The notes under the pieces: model-generated
Told to the model about the DNA's origin: nothing
What the model saw: the letters and a program-made list of their open reading frames with translations, nothing else
The model's database searches: none
In this document: piece by piece, positions 54,165 to 62,935 of the stretch
Layout: the number at the start of each line of letters is the position of its first letter
Position numbering within the stretch: position 1 is the first letter of the stretch
From: Myxococcales bacterium UBA1660
GTDB taxonomy: Bacteria > Myxococcota_A > Polyangia > Polyangiales > Houyiibacteriaceae
Assembly: GCA_002320815.1 (NCBI GenBank)
Contig: DCLA01000083.1
Coordinates: 1-64,000, forward strand
Direction: 5' to 3'
DNA: 64,000 nt
Made by a program: the position numbers and the translations under genes

Positions 54165-56909
54165 CTACTCGAGCACGTCCGCGGGGACTCCCATGATGGC
54201 CGCCGCCGCGCGGATGCCGCTGACGCAGGCCCCCTCCATGCACGGGATGTCGATGCCGTTCTTCGTCCAATCCCCCGCCAGCCGGAGGTTGCTGTGCGGC
54301 TCCCCTTCCGGCTCCGGCCGGTCGGCGAGCCCCCCGGGCGAGGCCAGCACATAGCGCGCGGACCGGTCGATGTTCCCGGTGACGTACTGGTCGGCGAAGG
54401 GATCCGCCGGAGTCCAGGGCGCGTGGAGCCGGTCGAGGTCGAGTTTGCCGGTTCCCCCATCCACACCGCCGGGCAGCACGCGCGGCAGCTCGTCCTCGGT
54501 GAACGTCTTGGCTTCCGCGAGCGCAGCCGCTCGTGCCGCTGCCCGCGCCGCCGGGTCCTCGGAGTCGGTCGACCAACCACCGCCGAAGGGACCGCTGCAG
54601 TAGAGCAAGGTCTGGGGTCCGCTCAGGGGCCAGGTCTCCACCCCGAGCAGCCGGGTGTTCTCCTGCATCGAGTTCAGGGGCTGCCGGAACCCACCGAGCA
54701 CCGAGGCGTTCCAGTTCCAACCCAGGGTGTGTCGATGGTCGTCGTACCAGGTCTGCAGGTGCAGCGTGGCCACGGTGGGGATCGAGCCCACCCGGGCCAG
54801 GGCAGAGCTCGCCGGCGCCGCCGTGAAGACCCGCGCCGTGACGGGGGCCGGGAGCGCGCAGACCACCCAGTCGAAGTCGGTCCCGACGTTCAGGACGACG
54901 TCCGGCCCCACCTGCGCCGTGGAGGTGTCGTGGTTCGGATCCTCGACCAACGCGGGCGACGCCGGATCGAGCTGGGCCGGGTCGGGGTGCTGCCGAAAGC
55001 AGGGTACGGTGCCGACCCGCTCCATGGGGTCGTAGGCCTCCGGCCCCGCGAGCACCGTGGCCTGGCGAGCGTACGAGACCGAGTCCACGGACCCGCCGGT
55101 CATCCCGGCGCTCTTCACCTTGGCGAAGAACTCGATGCGCACTCCCCGCGCCCGGAGCACTTCGTACATGGGCGCGAAGACCGCTTCTCCCATCCCGGTG
55201 GTCATCTCGAAGAAGACCGCTCGCTGGTAATCGCTCACCAGCTTCAGTAGCCCCCGCGCCGCGATGGTCGCGCTGAGCTTGGGCGCGCTCTGGTCGGGTC
55301 CCTCGTAGGCGAAGACGCCGTCGTAGGGGACCTGCATGATCGCCGAGTTGGCGATGTCGAACCCGGGGACGACCTTGTGGCTCTCCATCCAATCGCGGAA
55401 GTCGAGGTGGTCGAGGTCCTCCCAGTCCTTGCCGCCGAGGACGATGTCGTCGGCGATGCCCTTGGCCAGGGTAGCGACGAAGACCGCGATCTCCTTGACC
55501 ACCTGGTTCCCCCACGGGAGGAGCGCGTTGGCGACCAGGCCCGCGAAGCCACCCCCGAGGACCGACTGGGCCAGCATCTGGAGCCACTGGACTTGCTGCC
55601 ACAGCGTCTTGGGGCCCGCGCCGTAGCCATTGGGCGTGCGCGGGAAGCGAACCGGGTAGGCCTCGTCGCCGTCGTGGAAGACCACCACGTCCTGCGGCTG
55701 GAAGGCCTCGGCAAAACTCGAGGGGTCGACGTGATCCGGCTGCGCCGCCTCGGCGTAGACCCCCCGGAACATGCGCAGGAAGTTGTGATAGAAGCCGAAG
55801 ATCACGTGCAGACCGTGCTCTTCGATGCGGTCGCCCTTGGCGCGGTTCCGCCAGCTCGCGCCCTTGCCGCCCAATAGGTGGCCCTGCGCCAGGATCCGCA
55901 CGTCGTACTTCTGCCGCCGCTCTTCGGTCGCGGTAAGCTCGTAGGCGGTCGAGAGCGCGCCCAGGCCACCGCCAAGGATCAAGACCTTCTCCTTGGGCGG
56001 CGGCGCCGGGGGCGTCTCCGGCCGCTCGAGCCAGACGTCGCCGTTGCGGAAGCCGAAGTCCATCTCGAAGCTCGCCGCGAGCACCGGCGTCACGTCCTCG
56101 GCCAGGCCCAGCACGTCACGGATCGGCTCGCTGGCCAGGGTCTCGAAGTGGACGGTGACCTTGCTCGCGTCCCCCACGCGGACGTTGGTGACGTTGTCGA
56201 CCGGCGCCTGCACGTGGGTGACCGCCCGGTAGAGGACCTTCGGTGGGATCCCTCCAGGCGAGACGTCCGCGACCTGCTTCAGCTGCACCAGGTCCTGACC
56301 GAAGAGGTGCGCCGGGAGGGGCCCGAAGAACCCATCCACGGCGTCCAGCAGGGTGTCCGCGAGCTCGGCGATCGGGCTCTGAGCCGTGGCGCTGATCGAG
56401 AAGAGGGGCTCGTCTTTCCAGGCGCTGCCGTCGAAGTTCTCGGCGGCCAGGCACCGGGCGCCGATCGGTGTGGTGCCGCCCCAGAAGTCGCCGTCGCTCG
56501 GCACCGTCAGGGTCGCCGGCTTCTTCGGGAGCCCGTAGAGCTCCCGGCCCGCCACCACGGCCAGCCCCTCCGACGGATAGATGAAGGGCACGTGCAGGCC
56601 GTGGAAAGGCAGCCCCTCGCGGGTCCCCTGCACGGGCACGAAGAACGTGGCCTCCTGGTAGGCGAAGTGCCCGAGGTTCGGGTCCGCCGCGCTCGCCTCG
56701 GCGGTGTCGGTGATCGCCAGCAGCACGTGCGAACCCAAGCGCGACACCTCGACCGTCGGCGCGGCCCATCCGAAGGTCCGGGCCAGGAGGGCATCCAGCT
56801 TGGCGGGGTCCGCGGGGAGCAGGAAGAGAAAGGTCCGGGTCCCCTTCAACGAGAAGGGCGGATCCTGCAGGAGGGGAAAGCGTTCGCGAATCCGTTCGGG
56901 GCGAGTCAT
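54165..56909 (-). CDS. Acetoacetate decarboxylase-like domain fused to phytoene-desaturase-like FAD oxidoreductase
   Basis: A 914-residue fusion. The N-terminal part (about 1-295) resembles acetoacetate decarboxylase: GRELYGLPKK (121-130) carries the Lys-Lys pair that forms the Schiff base in that family. A Pro-rich linker (298-306) leads to a flavoprotein with the dinucleotide motif VLILGGGLGALSTAYEL (309-325) and the desaturase C-terminus NLRLAGDWTKNGIDIPCMEGACVSG. The second half matches carotenoid/phytoene-desaturase-like amine oxidases. I know no standard enzyme with this order. The ATG (56907-56909) is 2 bases beyond the stop of the TIGR02265-like gene, so the two are coupled. A role in keto-lipid or polyene chemistry is inference. 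Confidence 0.82.
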   Translation of the reverse strand: MTRPERIRERFPLLQDPPFSLKGTRTFLFLLPADPAKLDALLARTFGWAAPTVEVSRLGSHVLLAITDTAEASAADPNLGHFAYQEATFFVPVQGTREGLPFHGLHVPFIYPSEGLAVVAGRELYGLPKKPATLTVPSDGDFWGGTTPIGARCLAAENFDGSAWKDEPLFSISATAQSPIAELADTLLDAVDGFFGPLPAHLFGQDLVQLKQVADVSPGGIPPKVLYRAVTHVQAPVDNVTNVRVGDASKVTVHFETLASEPIRDVLGLAEDVTPVLAASFEMDFGFRNGDVWLERPETPPAPPPKEKVLILGGGLGALSTAYELTATEERRQKYDVRILAQGHLLGGKGASWRNRAKGDRIEEHGLHVIFGFYHNFLRMFRGVYAEAAQPDHVDPSSFAEAFQPQDVVVFHDGDEAYPVRFPRTPNGYGAGPKTLWQQVQWLQMLAQSVLGGGFAGLVANALLPWGNQVVKEIAVFVATLAKGIADDIVLGGKDWEDLDHLDFRDWMESHKVVPGFDIANSAIMQVPYDGVFAYEGPDQSAPKLSATIAARGLLKLVSDYQRAVFFEMTTGMGEAVFAPMYEVLRARGVRIEFFAKVKSAGMTGGSVDSVSYARQATVLAGPEAYDPMERVGTVPCFRQHPDPAQLDPASPALVEDPNHDTSTAQVGPDVVLNVGTDFDWVVCALPAPVTARVFTAAPASSALARVGSIPTVATLHLQTWYDDHRHTLGWNWNASVLGGFRQPLNSMQENTRLLGVETWPLSGPQTLLYCSGPFGGGWSTDSEDPAARAAARAAALAEAKTFTEDELPRVLPGGVDGGTGKLDLDRLHAPWTPADPFADQYVTGNIDRSARYVLASPGGLADRPEPEGEPHSNLRLAGDWTKNGIDIPCMEGACVSGIRAAAAIMGVPADVLE

Positions 56910-56911
56910 GC

Positions 56912-57535
56912 CTATCGATTCCAGGTGACGTCGAGGTGGCCGTTGAGGTCGTCCTCGAGATGCAGCTCCACCCGGGGCCGGTGCCCGTGGTGGATCACGA
57001 TGCCCTCGAGGGTTCCGAGCGGGTAGCAATCCAGCCACCCGTAGAAGTCGCGGTAGGACACCCGGACACCGCCCTCGATGTCCTGGGCGTCGAAGGTCCC
57101 GCCCTCCAGCGTCATCCGGTAGAGGTCCGGCATCCGCTTCAGCGTGTCCGCGCAGTCGCCCACGAAGCTCAGAGCGACCTTGGCGACCCGGGACTTGGCG
57201 AACTCGGCGAAGTCGTCGCGCGCCAGCCGGCGCATCGCCTCGCGGGTCTCCTGATGCCGATAGCGGGTGGATGCCGCCAGATGCGCGATCCGCGAGTAGT
57301 CGATCTGCGGGTAGTTCTTGAACGCGACGTAGCGCCCCCCGCGCGGGAACGCGCGGAGGTCCATCTGCTCCACCTCGGCCCGCGGCGCGATGGCCATCAG
57401 CCGAGAGAAGAACATCCCCTTGATCGTGTGCGACGCGGGGAAGCGCGCGAAGCGCACATCGGCGCTGGTGCCGTGACCGCGGAGCGGCCGACCTTCCTCG
57501 ACCACCTCGTGTGTACCCCTCACTGCGGGGGCCAC
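56912..57535 (-). CDS. TIGR02265/DUF2378-like myxobacterial protein
   Basis: A 207-residue protein. The pattern FPASHTIKGMFFSRLMAI, then YPQIDYSRIAHLAAS, KSRVAKVALSFVGD and YGWLDCYPLGTLEGIVIHHG resembles the TIGR02265 (DUF2378) family, which is nearly restricted to myxobacteria and has no known function. The GTG at 57535 is the first possible start; GTG codons a few residues in are alternatives, because the first 20 residues are not like the family. It is upstream of and coupled to the fusion gene and divergent from egtC. Confidence 0.65.
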   Translation of the reverse strand: MAPAVRGTHEVVEEGRPLRGHGTSADVRFARFPASHTIKGMFFSRLMAIAPRAEVEQMDLRAFPRGGRYVAFKNYPQIDYSRIAHLAASTRYRHQETREAMRRLARDDFAEFAKSRVAKVALSFVGDCADTLKRMPDLYRMTLEGGTFDAQDIEGGVRVSYRDFYGWLDCYPLGTLEGIVIHHGHRPRVELHLEDDLNGHLDVTWNR

Positions 57536-57630
57536 CCTAGCGAATCGAGGTCCGCCTCGTCTACGTCCCGACCTCGGGACACTGGCCCCTCGAGGCGCGT
57601 CGGGCTCCGGCGCCTGCTACACCCTGGCCC

Positions 57631-58395
57631 ATGTGTCGTGTGCTCGCCTACGTCGGGGCTCCTCGCTCGCTCGCCGAGCTCCTGGTGGAGCCCGCCCACT
57701 CGCTCGAGGTCCAGAGCTACGCGCCGAAGGAGATGGAGGAGGCCCTCCTCAACGCCGACGGCTTCGGGGTCGCCTGGTACACGGCGGGCCGCGAGGAGCC
57801 CGCGCGCTATCGGACCATCCTGCCCATGTGGGCCGACCAGAACGTGCGCGACTTCGCCGGCCACGTCCGCAGCGGGCACGTGCTGGCCGCGGTGCGCAGC
57901 GCCACCCCGGGCATCGGCCACGGCCTGGCCAACACCCAGCCCTTCGTCCACGGACCGCTCACCTTCCTGCACAACGGGTTCATCCGCGACTTCCGGCGGG
58001 GCGCGGCTCGGCGGCTCCGAGAGGGGCTCGGCGACGCCGCGTACCACGCCCTCGGCGGCAACTCGGACTCGGAGCATCTCTTCGGGGTCTTCCTCGACGA
58101 CTGGTTGGAGCACGGCGATCTCGTCCGCGGGCTCCAGGAGACCCTCCGGCGCGCCGACGCGGCGCGAGACGGGGCCCGCGCGCTCCTCTCCCTCGTGGTC
58201 TCCGATGGGACCACGGTGGCGGCGGTCACCCAGGCCTTCGACGGCACCGCGCCGACCCTCTATCGCCGCAACGCCAGCGAGGGGACGCTGATCGCCTCCG
58301 AGCCCACCTCGCCCAGCGAGGGCTGGACGCGGCTCGAGCCCGGCGTGGTCACCACCGTAACGATGCCGCCCGCGTCGCCATCCGATTCCCCGTGA
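57631..58395 (+). CDS. egtC: Ergothioneine biosynthesis protein EgtC (class II glutamine amidotransferase-like)
   Basis: A 254-residue Ntn hydrolase. The nucleophile Cys2 (MCRVLAYVG) is exposed after Met removal, and the motifs NADGFGVAWY, HVRSGHVLAAVRSATPG and HNGFIRDF mark the class II amidotransferase fold in the EgtC/YafJ group. EgtC removes the gamma-glutamyl group from the intermediate made by EgtB. Its stop overlaps the start of the egtB-like gene (GTGA), which supports the assignment. It is divergent from the TIGR02265-like gene. Confidence 0.85.
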   Translation: MCRVLAYVGAPRSLAELLVEPAHSLEVQSYAPKEMEEALLNADGFGVAWYTAGREEPARYRTILPMWADQNVRDFAGHVRSGHVLAAVRSATPGIGHGLANTQPFVHGPLTFLHNGFIRDFRRGAARRLREGLGDAAYHALGGNSDSEHLFGVFLDDWLEHGDLVRGLQETLRRADAARDGARALLSLVVSDGTTVAAVTQAFDGTAPTLYRRNASEGTLIASEPTSPSEGWTRLEPGVVTTVTMPPASPSDSP

Positions 58396-59621
58396 GCTCC
58401 GACCCCCTGGCCGCGCTGCGCGGCGCCCGCGCCCGAACCCTCGCCGCCTTCGGCGACCTGCCCGACGACATCCTCGCGACCTGGCCGGACCCCGAGTTCT
58501 CGCCCCTCTGCTGGCACCTGGGTCACATCGCGTTCACCGAGGCCCACTGGCTACTCCGGCACGTCGGCGGTGACGGGTCCCTCTCGGTCCCCTACGCCGA
58601 CCGCTTCGCTCAGGACGGCCGCGACAAGAGCGAGCGCAACGTCGGCTACGATCGCGGCGAGCTCTTCGGGTACCTCGAGGAGGTCCGAAGCGCGGTCGCC
58701 GCGCGCTACGCCGACCTCGATGGCGCCCACCCGCTGATGGCGGCCCACTACCTCGCCGGCTTCCTGGCCGACCACGAGAACCAGCACCGGGAGACGATGG
58801 CCTACGTCCTCGGCTGCGTGCGCGACGCCCAGGCGCCCGCCGAGCTGCCCCCCGCGCCGCTCCTCCAAGACGAGGGACCGCCTCCGCGGGTCGAGGTCAC
58901 CGGCGGCAATGTCGTGGTCGGCACCGACGCGCCGAGCGCCTACGACAACGAGCGGCCGGCCCACGCGATCGGCGTCGCTCCCTTCGCCCTCGACGGTCAC
59001 CCGGTGACCGCGGCGGCCTGGCAGCGCTTCGTGCGCGCCGGCGGATATGCCCGCGAGGAGCTCTGGACTCCGGCCGGCTGGGCCTGGCGCGAGGCCCAGG
59101 GGATCACGCTGCCCAAGGGGTGGCGCCCCGCCGGCGACTCCCACACCCGAGTGCGCCTCGACGGCACCTTCGCCCTGGACGGGCGCGAGCCGGTGTGCGG
59201 CATCAGCGCCCACGAGGCCGACGCCTACGCCCGCTTCGCCGGCGCGCGCCTGCCCACCGAGCACGAGCTCGAGGCCGCCGCGCGCGAGGCTCGCCCGCGG
59301 ATAGTCGGGCTCGGCACCACCGGGCCCGCTCCGGTCGTTCGCGCCGACGACCATCCCACCGACCTCCTGGGCAACGTGTGGGAGTGGACCGCCAGCGCCT
59401 TCGTGCCCTACCCGGGGTTCCGCCCGCATCCCTACCGCGGCTACTCCGAGCCCTACTTCGATGGGCGGCACCGGGTTCTGCGCGGCGGCTCCTTCGCTAC
59501 CGACCCGGCCATCGCACGGCCCACCTTCCGCAACTGGTACGTGCCCGAGACGCGGCAGATCTTCGCCGGCCTACGCCTGGCCCACGACCTCGAGAACGTC
59601 GGTCAGAACGCGTCACCCTGA
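58392..59621 (+). CDS. egtB: Ergothioneine biosynthesis sulfoxide synthase EgtB-like
   Basis: A 409-residue non-haem iron enzyme. The DinB-like N-terminal domain (about 1-150) has candidate iron ligands His45 region (CWHLGHIAFTE) and His128/His132 (DHENQHRET). The C-terminal formylglycine-generating-enzyme-like domain has ERPAHAIGVAPFALDGHPVT, LLGNVWEWTAS and RVLRGGSF. EgtB joins the thiol of gamma-glutamylcysteine or cysteine to hercynine with oxygen. Pairing with EgtC points to gamma-glutamylcysteine. GTG start overlaps the egtC stop. EgtD, which makes hercynine, and EgtE are not seen in the window. Confidence 0.87.
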   Translation: MSSDPLAALRGARARTLAAFGDLPDDILATWPDPEFSPLCWHLGHIAFTEAHWLLRHVGGDGSLSVPYADRFAQDGRDKSERNVGYDRGELFGYLEEVRSAVAARYADLDGAHPLMAAHYLAGFLADHENQHRETMAYVLGCVRDAQAPAELPPAPLLQDEGPPPRVEVTGGNVVVGTDAPSAYDNERPAHAIGVAPFALDGHPVTAAAWQRFVRAGGYAREELWTPAGWAWREAQGITLPKGWRPAGDSHTRVRLDGTFALDGREPVCGISAHEADAYARFAGARLPTEHELEAAAREARPRIVGLGTTGPAPVVRADDHPTDLLGNVWEWTASAFVPYPGFRPHPYRGYSEPYFDGRHRVLRGGSFATDPAIARPTFRNWYVPETRQIFAGLRLAHDLENVGQNASP

Positions 59622-59624
59622 CGG

Positions 59625-59639
59625 CTTGGCGCGGCCAAG
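59625..59639. promoter_or_regulatory. Inverted repeat between egtB and katE
   Basis: CTTGGC-GCG-GCCAAG is a perfect dyad 3 bases after the egtB stop and 10 bases before the candidate katE -35 element. It may end egtB transcription or serve as an operator for katE. Confidence 0.4.
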
Positions 59640-59649
59640 TTGCCCCGCG

Positions 59650-59677
59650 TTGACTGCAAGGTCGGTCGCCCTAGAGG
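59650..59677 (+). promoter_or_regulatory. Candidate katE promoter
   Basis: TTGACT (59650-59655) and TAGAGG (59672-59677) are separated by 16 bases, a housekeeping-type arrangement with a good -35 and a weak -10. The ribosome-binding site GGAGGA follows, 8 bases before the ATG at 59705. Confidence 0.4.
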
Positions 59678-59704
59678 CGTGCTCCCAACCCGGAGGACCC
59701 CTCA

Positions 59705-61768
59705 ATGAGCAAGACGATCGAGACCGGCAACGGCGGTGAACCGCAGCACCAGGCCGCGAGCCTCGAAGAAGCCCTGACGACCGACCAGGGCGTCCCCATC
59801 AGCGACAACCAGAACTCGCTCAAGGCGGGCAGCCGCGGGCCCGTGCTCCTCGAGGACTTCATCCTCCGCGAGAAGATCACCCACTTCGACCACGAGCGGA
59901 TCCCCGAGCGCGCGGTCCACGCGCGGGGCTACGGCGCCCATGGCTACTTCCAGCCCTACGAGGCCGCCAAGAAGCTCAGCAAGGCCGCCTTCCTCCAGGA
60001 CCCCGAGGAGAAGACGCCGGTCTTCGTCCGCTTCTCCACCGTCGCCGGCAACAAGGGGTCGGCGGACCTCGCGCGCGACGTTCGGGGCTTCGCGGTGAAG
60101 TTCTATACGCAGCACGGGAACTTCGACCTCGTCGGCAACAACATCCCGGTCTTCTTCATCCAGGACGCGATCAAGTTCCCCGACCTGATCCACTCGGTGA
60201 AGCCCGAGCGCGACCGCGGCTTCCCCCAGGCCCAGTCGGCCCACGACACCTTCTGGGACTTCGTGGGCCTCACCCCCGAGAGCCTGCACATGGCGCTCTG
60301 GGCGATGAGCGACCGCGCGATCCCCCGCTCCTTCCGCATGATGGAGGGCTTCGGCGTGCACACCTTCCGGCTCATCGACGCCGAGGGGAAGAGCACGTAC
60401 GTGAAGTTCCACTGGCGGCCCAAGCTGGGCACCCAGTCGGTGATGTGGGACGAGGCGCTCAAGATCAACGGCGCCGATCCCGACTTCCACCGCAAGGACC
60501 TCTGGAACGCCATCGAGGCCGGCGACTACCCCGAGTGGGAGCTCGCCGTGCAGGCCTTCGACGACGAGCAGGCCGATGCCTTCGACTTCGACATCCTCGA
60601 CGCGGGCAAGTTGATCCCGGAGACCCTGATCCCGCTGACGCCCATCGGGAAGATGGTCCTCGACCGCAACGTCGAGGAGTTCTTCGCCGAGACCGAGCAG
60701 GTCGCCTTCTGCCCCTCGCACATGGTGCCCGGCATCGACTTCACCAACGACCCGCTGCTCCAGGGACGGCTCTTCTCCTACCTGGACACGCAGCTCAGCC
60801 GTCTGGGCACGCCCAACTTCGCGCAGATCCCGATCAATCAGCCGAAGTGCCCGGTCCACAACTTCCACCGCGGCGGCCACATGCAGATGCACGTGCCCAA
60901 GAAGGGCCGCATCTCCTACGAGCCCAACTCGCTGCCCGGCGGCACCAAGGCCGCGCATCCCCAGGGCTTCGCGAGCTTCGCGGAGCAGATGACCGAGGAC
61001 AAGCGCCGGATCCGCGCCGAGAGCTTCGCCGACCACTACACCCAGGCCCGGCTCTTCTGGAAGAGCCAGACCGAGCCCGAGCAGCGGCACATCATCAACG
61101 CCTTCGCGTTCGAGCTGGGCAACTGCGAGATGCCCCACGTCCGCACCCGGATGCTCGGCCACCTGAAGATCATCGACGACGCGCTCCACGACGGCGTCGC
61201 CTCGGCGCTGGGCATGGAAGGCCAGGCCGACGACATCACCCCGGCGGTGAAGCCGAAGGATCCCGAGCCGGATCCGGCGCTGAGCATCCTGGCGAAGCTC
61301 CCGGAGACCCTGAAGGGACGCAAGGTCGCGGTGCTCGTCGCCGAAGGGACCGACTCGGGCCTCGTCGACGCCGTGAAGAAGATGGGCAAGGCCGAGGGCG
61401 CGATGATCGCGGTCGTCGCCCCGAAGATCGGCGGCGCCAAGGGCACCGGCGGCACCATCGAGGCCGACCGGGCCCTCGCCGCCAGCCCCTCGGTCGTCTT
61501 CGACGCGGTGATCATCGCCGTGACCGGCGACGGCGCGAAGAAGCTGGCCGAGGAAGCCGACGCCAAGGACTTCCTCAACGACGCCTGGCGCCACTGCAAG
61601 GTCATCGGCCACGTCCCGGGCGCCAAGCCGCTCTTCGACGCGGTCGGCCGGTCGATGGACGCCGACGAGGGCACCGTCTCGGTCGACGGCGGGATCGACG
61701 ACTTCGTCGCGGTGGCCAAGAAGCACCGCATCTGGGACCGCGAGCCCAAGGTGACCTCCCCCGGCTGA
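59705..61768 (+). CDS. katE: Large-subunit catalase (KatE/HPII type)
   Basis: A 687-residue clade II catalase. The haem-side His is in RAVHARGYGAHGYF, the Asn in DLVGNNIPVFF and the haem-ligand Tyr in GRLFSYLDTQLSRLG; the N-terminal arm (about 1-45) and C-terminal flavodoxin-like domain (about 535-687, KGRKVAVLVAEGTDSGLVDAV) distinguish it from small-subunit catalases. It breaks down H2O2 in the cytoplasm. The gene stands 83 bases after egtB and ends in a strong terminator, so it is probably its own unit. No OxyR box of the type seen before ahpC is apparent upstream. Confidence 0.97.
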   Translation: MSKTIETGNGGEPQHQAASLEEALTTDQGVPISDNQNSLKAGSRGPVLLEDFILREKITHFDHERIPERAVHARGYGAHGYFQPYEAAKKLSKAAFLQDPEEKTPVFVRFSTVAGNKGSADLARDVRGFAVKFYTQHGNFDLVGNNIPVFFIQDAIKFPDLIHSVKPERDRGFPQAQSAHDTFWDFVGLTPESLHMALWAMSDRAIPRSFRMMEGFGVHTFRLIDAEGKSTYVKFHWRPKLGTQSVMWDEALKINGADPDFHRKDLWNAIEAGDYPEWELAVQAFDDEQADAFDFDILDAGKLIPETLIPLTPIGKMVLDRNVEEFFAETEQVAFCPSHMVPGIDFTNDPLLQGRLFSYLDTQLSRLGTPNFAQIPINQPKCPVHNFHRGGHMQMHVPKKGRISYEPNSLPGGTKAAHPQGFASFAEQMTEDKRRIRAESFADHYTQARLFWKSQTEPEQRHIINAFAFELGNCEMPHVRTRMLGHLKIIDDALHDGVASALGMEGQADDITPAVKPKDPEPDPALSILAKLPETLKGRKVAVLVAEGTDSGLVDAVKKMGKAEGAMIAVVAPKIGGAKGTGGTIEADRALAASPSVVFDAVIIAVTGDGAKKLAEEADAKDFLNDAWRHCKVIGHVPGAKPLFDAVGRSMDADEGTVSVDGGIDDFVAVAKKHRIWDREPKVTSPG

Positions 61769-61784
61769 GCCCGGACGCCCCAAG

Positions 61785-61822
61785 AACGACGAAGCGCGGC
61801 CCTCGGGCCGCGCTTCGTCGTT
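61785..61822 (+). terminator. Intrinsic terminator of katE
   Basis: A perfect 17-bp stem (61785-61801 with 61806-61822) has a 4-base loop, CTCG, and is followed by TTC. It lies 16 bases after the katE stop and is the clearest intrinsic terminator in the window. Confidence 0.85.
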
Positions 61823-61963
61823 TCAGGGGGACAGCGGTGGGTGACGGGATCGTGTCGGGATGCCACGCCTCGTTACGGTGATCACGGAACGATCCTGACC
61901 ACTGGCGGGTGGGTTCGGGCTCGAGAGCGACCGGATTTCCCGAGAAACCTCGCTACGCAGAGC

Positions 61964-61979
61964 TAGCACGGGGCTTGCA
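61964..61979 (+). promoter_or_regulatory. Sigma-54-like element before the DDAH-like gene
   Basis: TAGCACG-GGGC-TTGCA matches TGGCACG-N4-TTGCA at every fixed position except the first G of GG, which is normally invariant. The implied start site is near 61990, 3 bases before the ATG. It is weaker evidence than the elements at 7780 and 40835. Confidence 0.3.
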
Positions 61980-61992
61980 TCAGCCGGCTCCG

Positions 61993-62901
61993 ATGACCCG
62001 CCGCGCCGTTCCCGGTCCCCCCTTCACTCACGTCCTCGCCCAGCCCGAGAGCGACGAGGACGTCTTCTACGCGCCCGCAGCGGAAGCGGCGAGCACCCGG
62101 CGGGCCGCGCAGGAGCAGCACGCGCGACTCGCCCACCGGCTGACGGCCCTGGGCGCCCGGCCCCTCTCGGTCCCCTTCCTCCCGGGGTGTCCCGAGAGCG
62201 TCTTCGTCAACGACGTCGCCGTGCTCCGTCGCGCGGGCAAGACGTATCGCGCGCTGATGGGCCGGCCCCATCACCAGCAGCGCCTCCCGGAGGTCCGGCC
62301 GCGCGCGCGGGTGCTCGAGGCCCACGGCTTCCGGCTCCACCACGCCCAACATCACCTCGAGGGCGGCGACGTCCTCTGGACCGGCCTGCGGACCCTCCTC
62401 GGTCACGGCTTCCGTTCGGACCGCCGCGCGGCCGGCGAGCTCGAGCGGTTCACCGGTCGGCCCACGCTCGGTCTCCAGCTCGTGGACCCGGCTTTCTACC
62501 ACCTGGACACCGCCCTGGCCTACCTGACCGGCGGAGAGCTCCTGGTCGCCGAGGGCGCCCTGGCCCACCCCGACCTCGTCCGCCTCCACGACCTCCCCGA
62601 GGTGACCGCCGTGGTCCAGGTGCCCCGCCGCTTCGCCATGCGTTTCGGGCTCAACCTGCTGCAGGTCGGCCGCCACGTGCTCCTCGCCGAGGGGTGCGAG
62701 TGGGTCGCCGAGCGCCTCGCCCTCTGGGGCTACCAGCCGGAGCTGCTGCAGCTGGACGAGTTCCACCTCGCCGGCGGCAGCGTCGCTTGCCTCGCGGCGC
62801 CGATCCTCGACGACGGCTACGTGCCGCCGACGGTCGAACCCCGGCCCACTGCAGGGCGGCGCATCACCGCGGATCTGAACGACAACTTCGTGGCCGCCTG
62901 A
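61993..62901 (+). CDS. DDAH/arginine deiminase-fold guanidine-modifying hydrolase
   Basis: A 302-residue member of the pentein (guanidine-modifying) superfamily. Substrate-binding Asp74 (FVNDVAVL), Glu123 and Asp126 (HHLEGGDVL), His170 (FYHLDTALAYL) and the nucleophile Cys266 (AGGSVACL) are in the order seen in dimethylarginine dimethylaminohydrolase. It could act on dimethylarginine, arginine or another guanidine or amino-acid substrate (the group also includes succinylarginine- and ornithine-related forms). The ATG at 61993 is chosen because the upstream in-frame region is low in structure. Confidence 0.83.
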   Translation: MTRRAVPGPPFTHVLAQPESDEDVFYAPAAEAASTRRAAQEQHARLAHRLTALGARPLSVPFLPGCPESVFVNDVAVLRRAGKTYRALMGRPHHQQRLPEVRPRARVLEAHGFRLHHAQHHLEGGDVLWTGLRTLLGHGFRSDRRAAGELERFTGRPTLGLQLVDPAFYHLDTALAYLTGGELLVAEGALAHPDLVRLHDLPEVTAVVQVPRRFAMRFGLNLLQVGRHVLLAEGCEWVAERLALWGYQPELLQLDEFHLAGGSVACLAAPILDDGYVPPTVEPRPTAGRRITADLNDNFVAA

Positions 62902-62935
62902 ACGGGCCGCCCTCGCCGGTCAGCGCCCGCGCCGG

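Noticed and set aside
59628..59646. Sigma-54 promoter before katE (TGGCGCG ... TTGC)
   Set aside because: The two elements are 2 bases too far apart, and the sequence is better explained by the CTTGGC/GCCAAG dyad.
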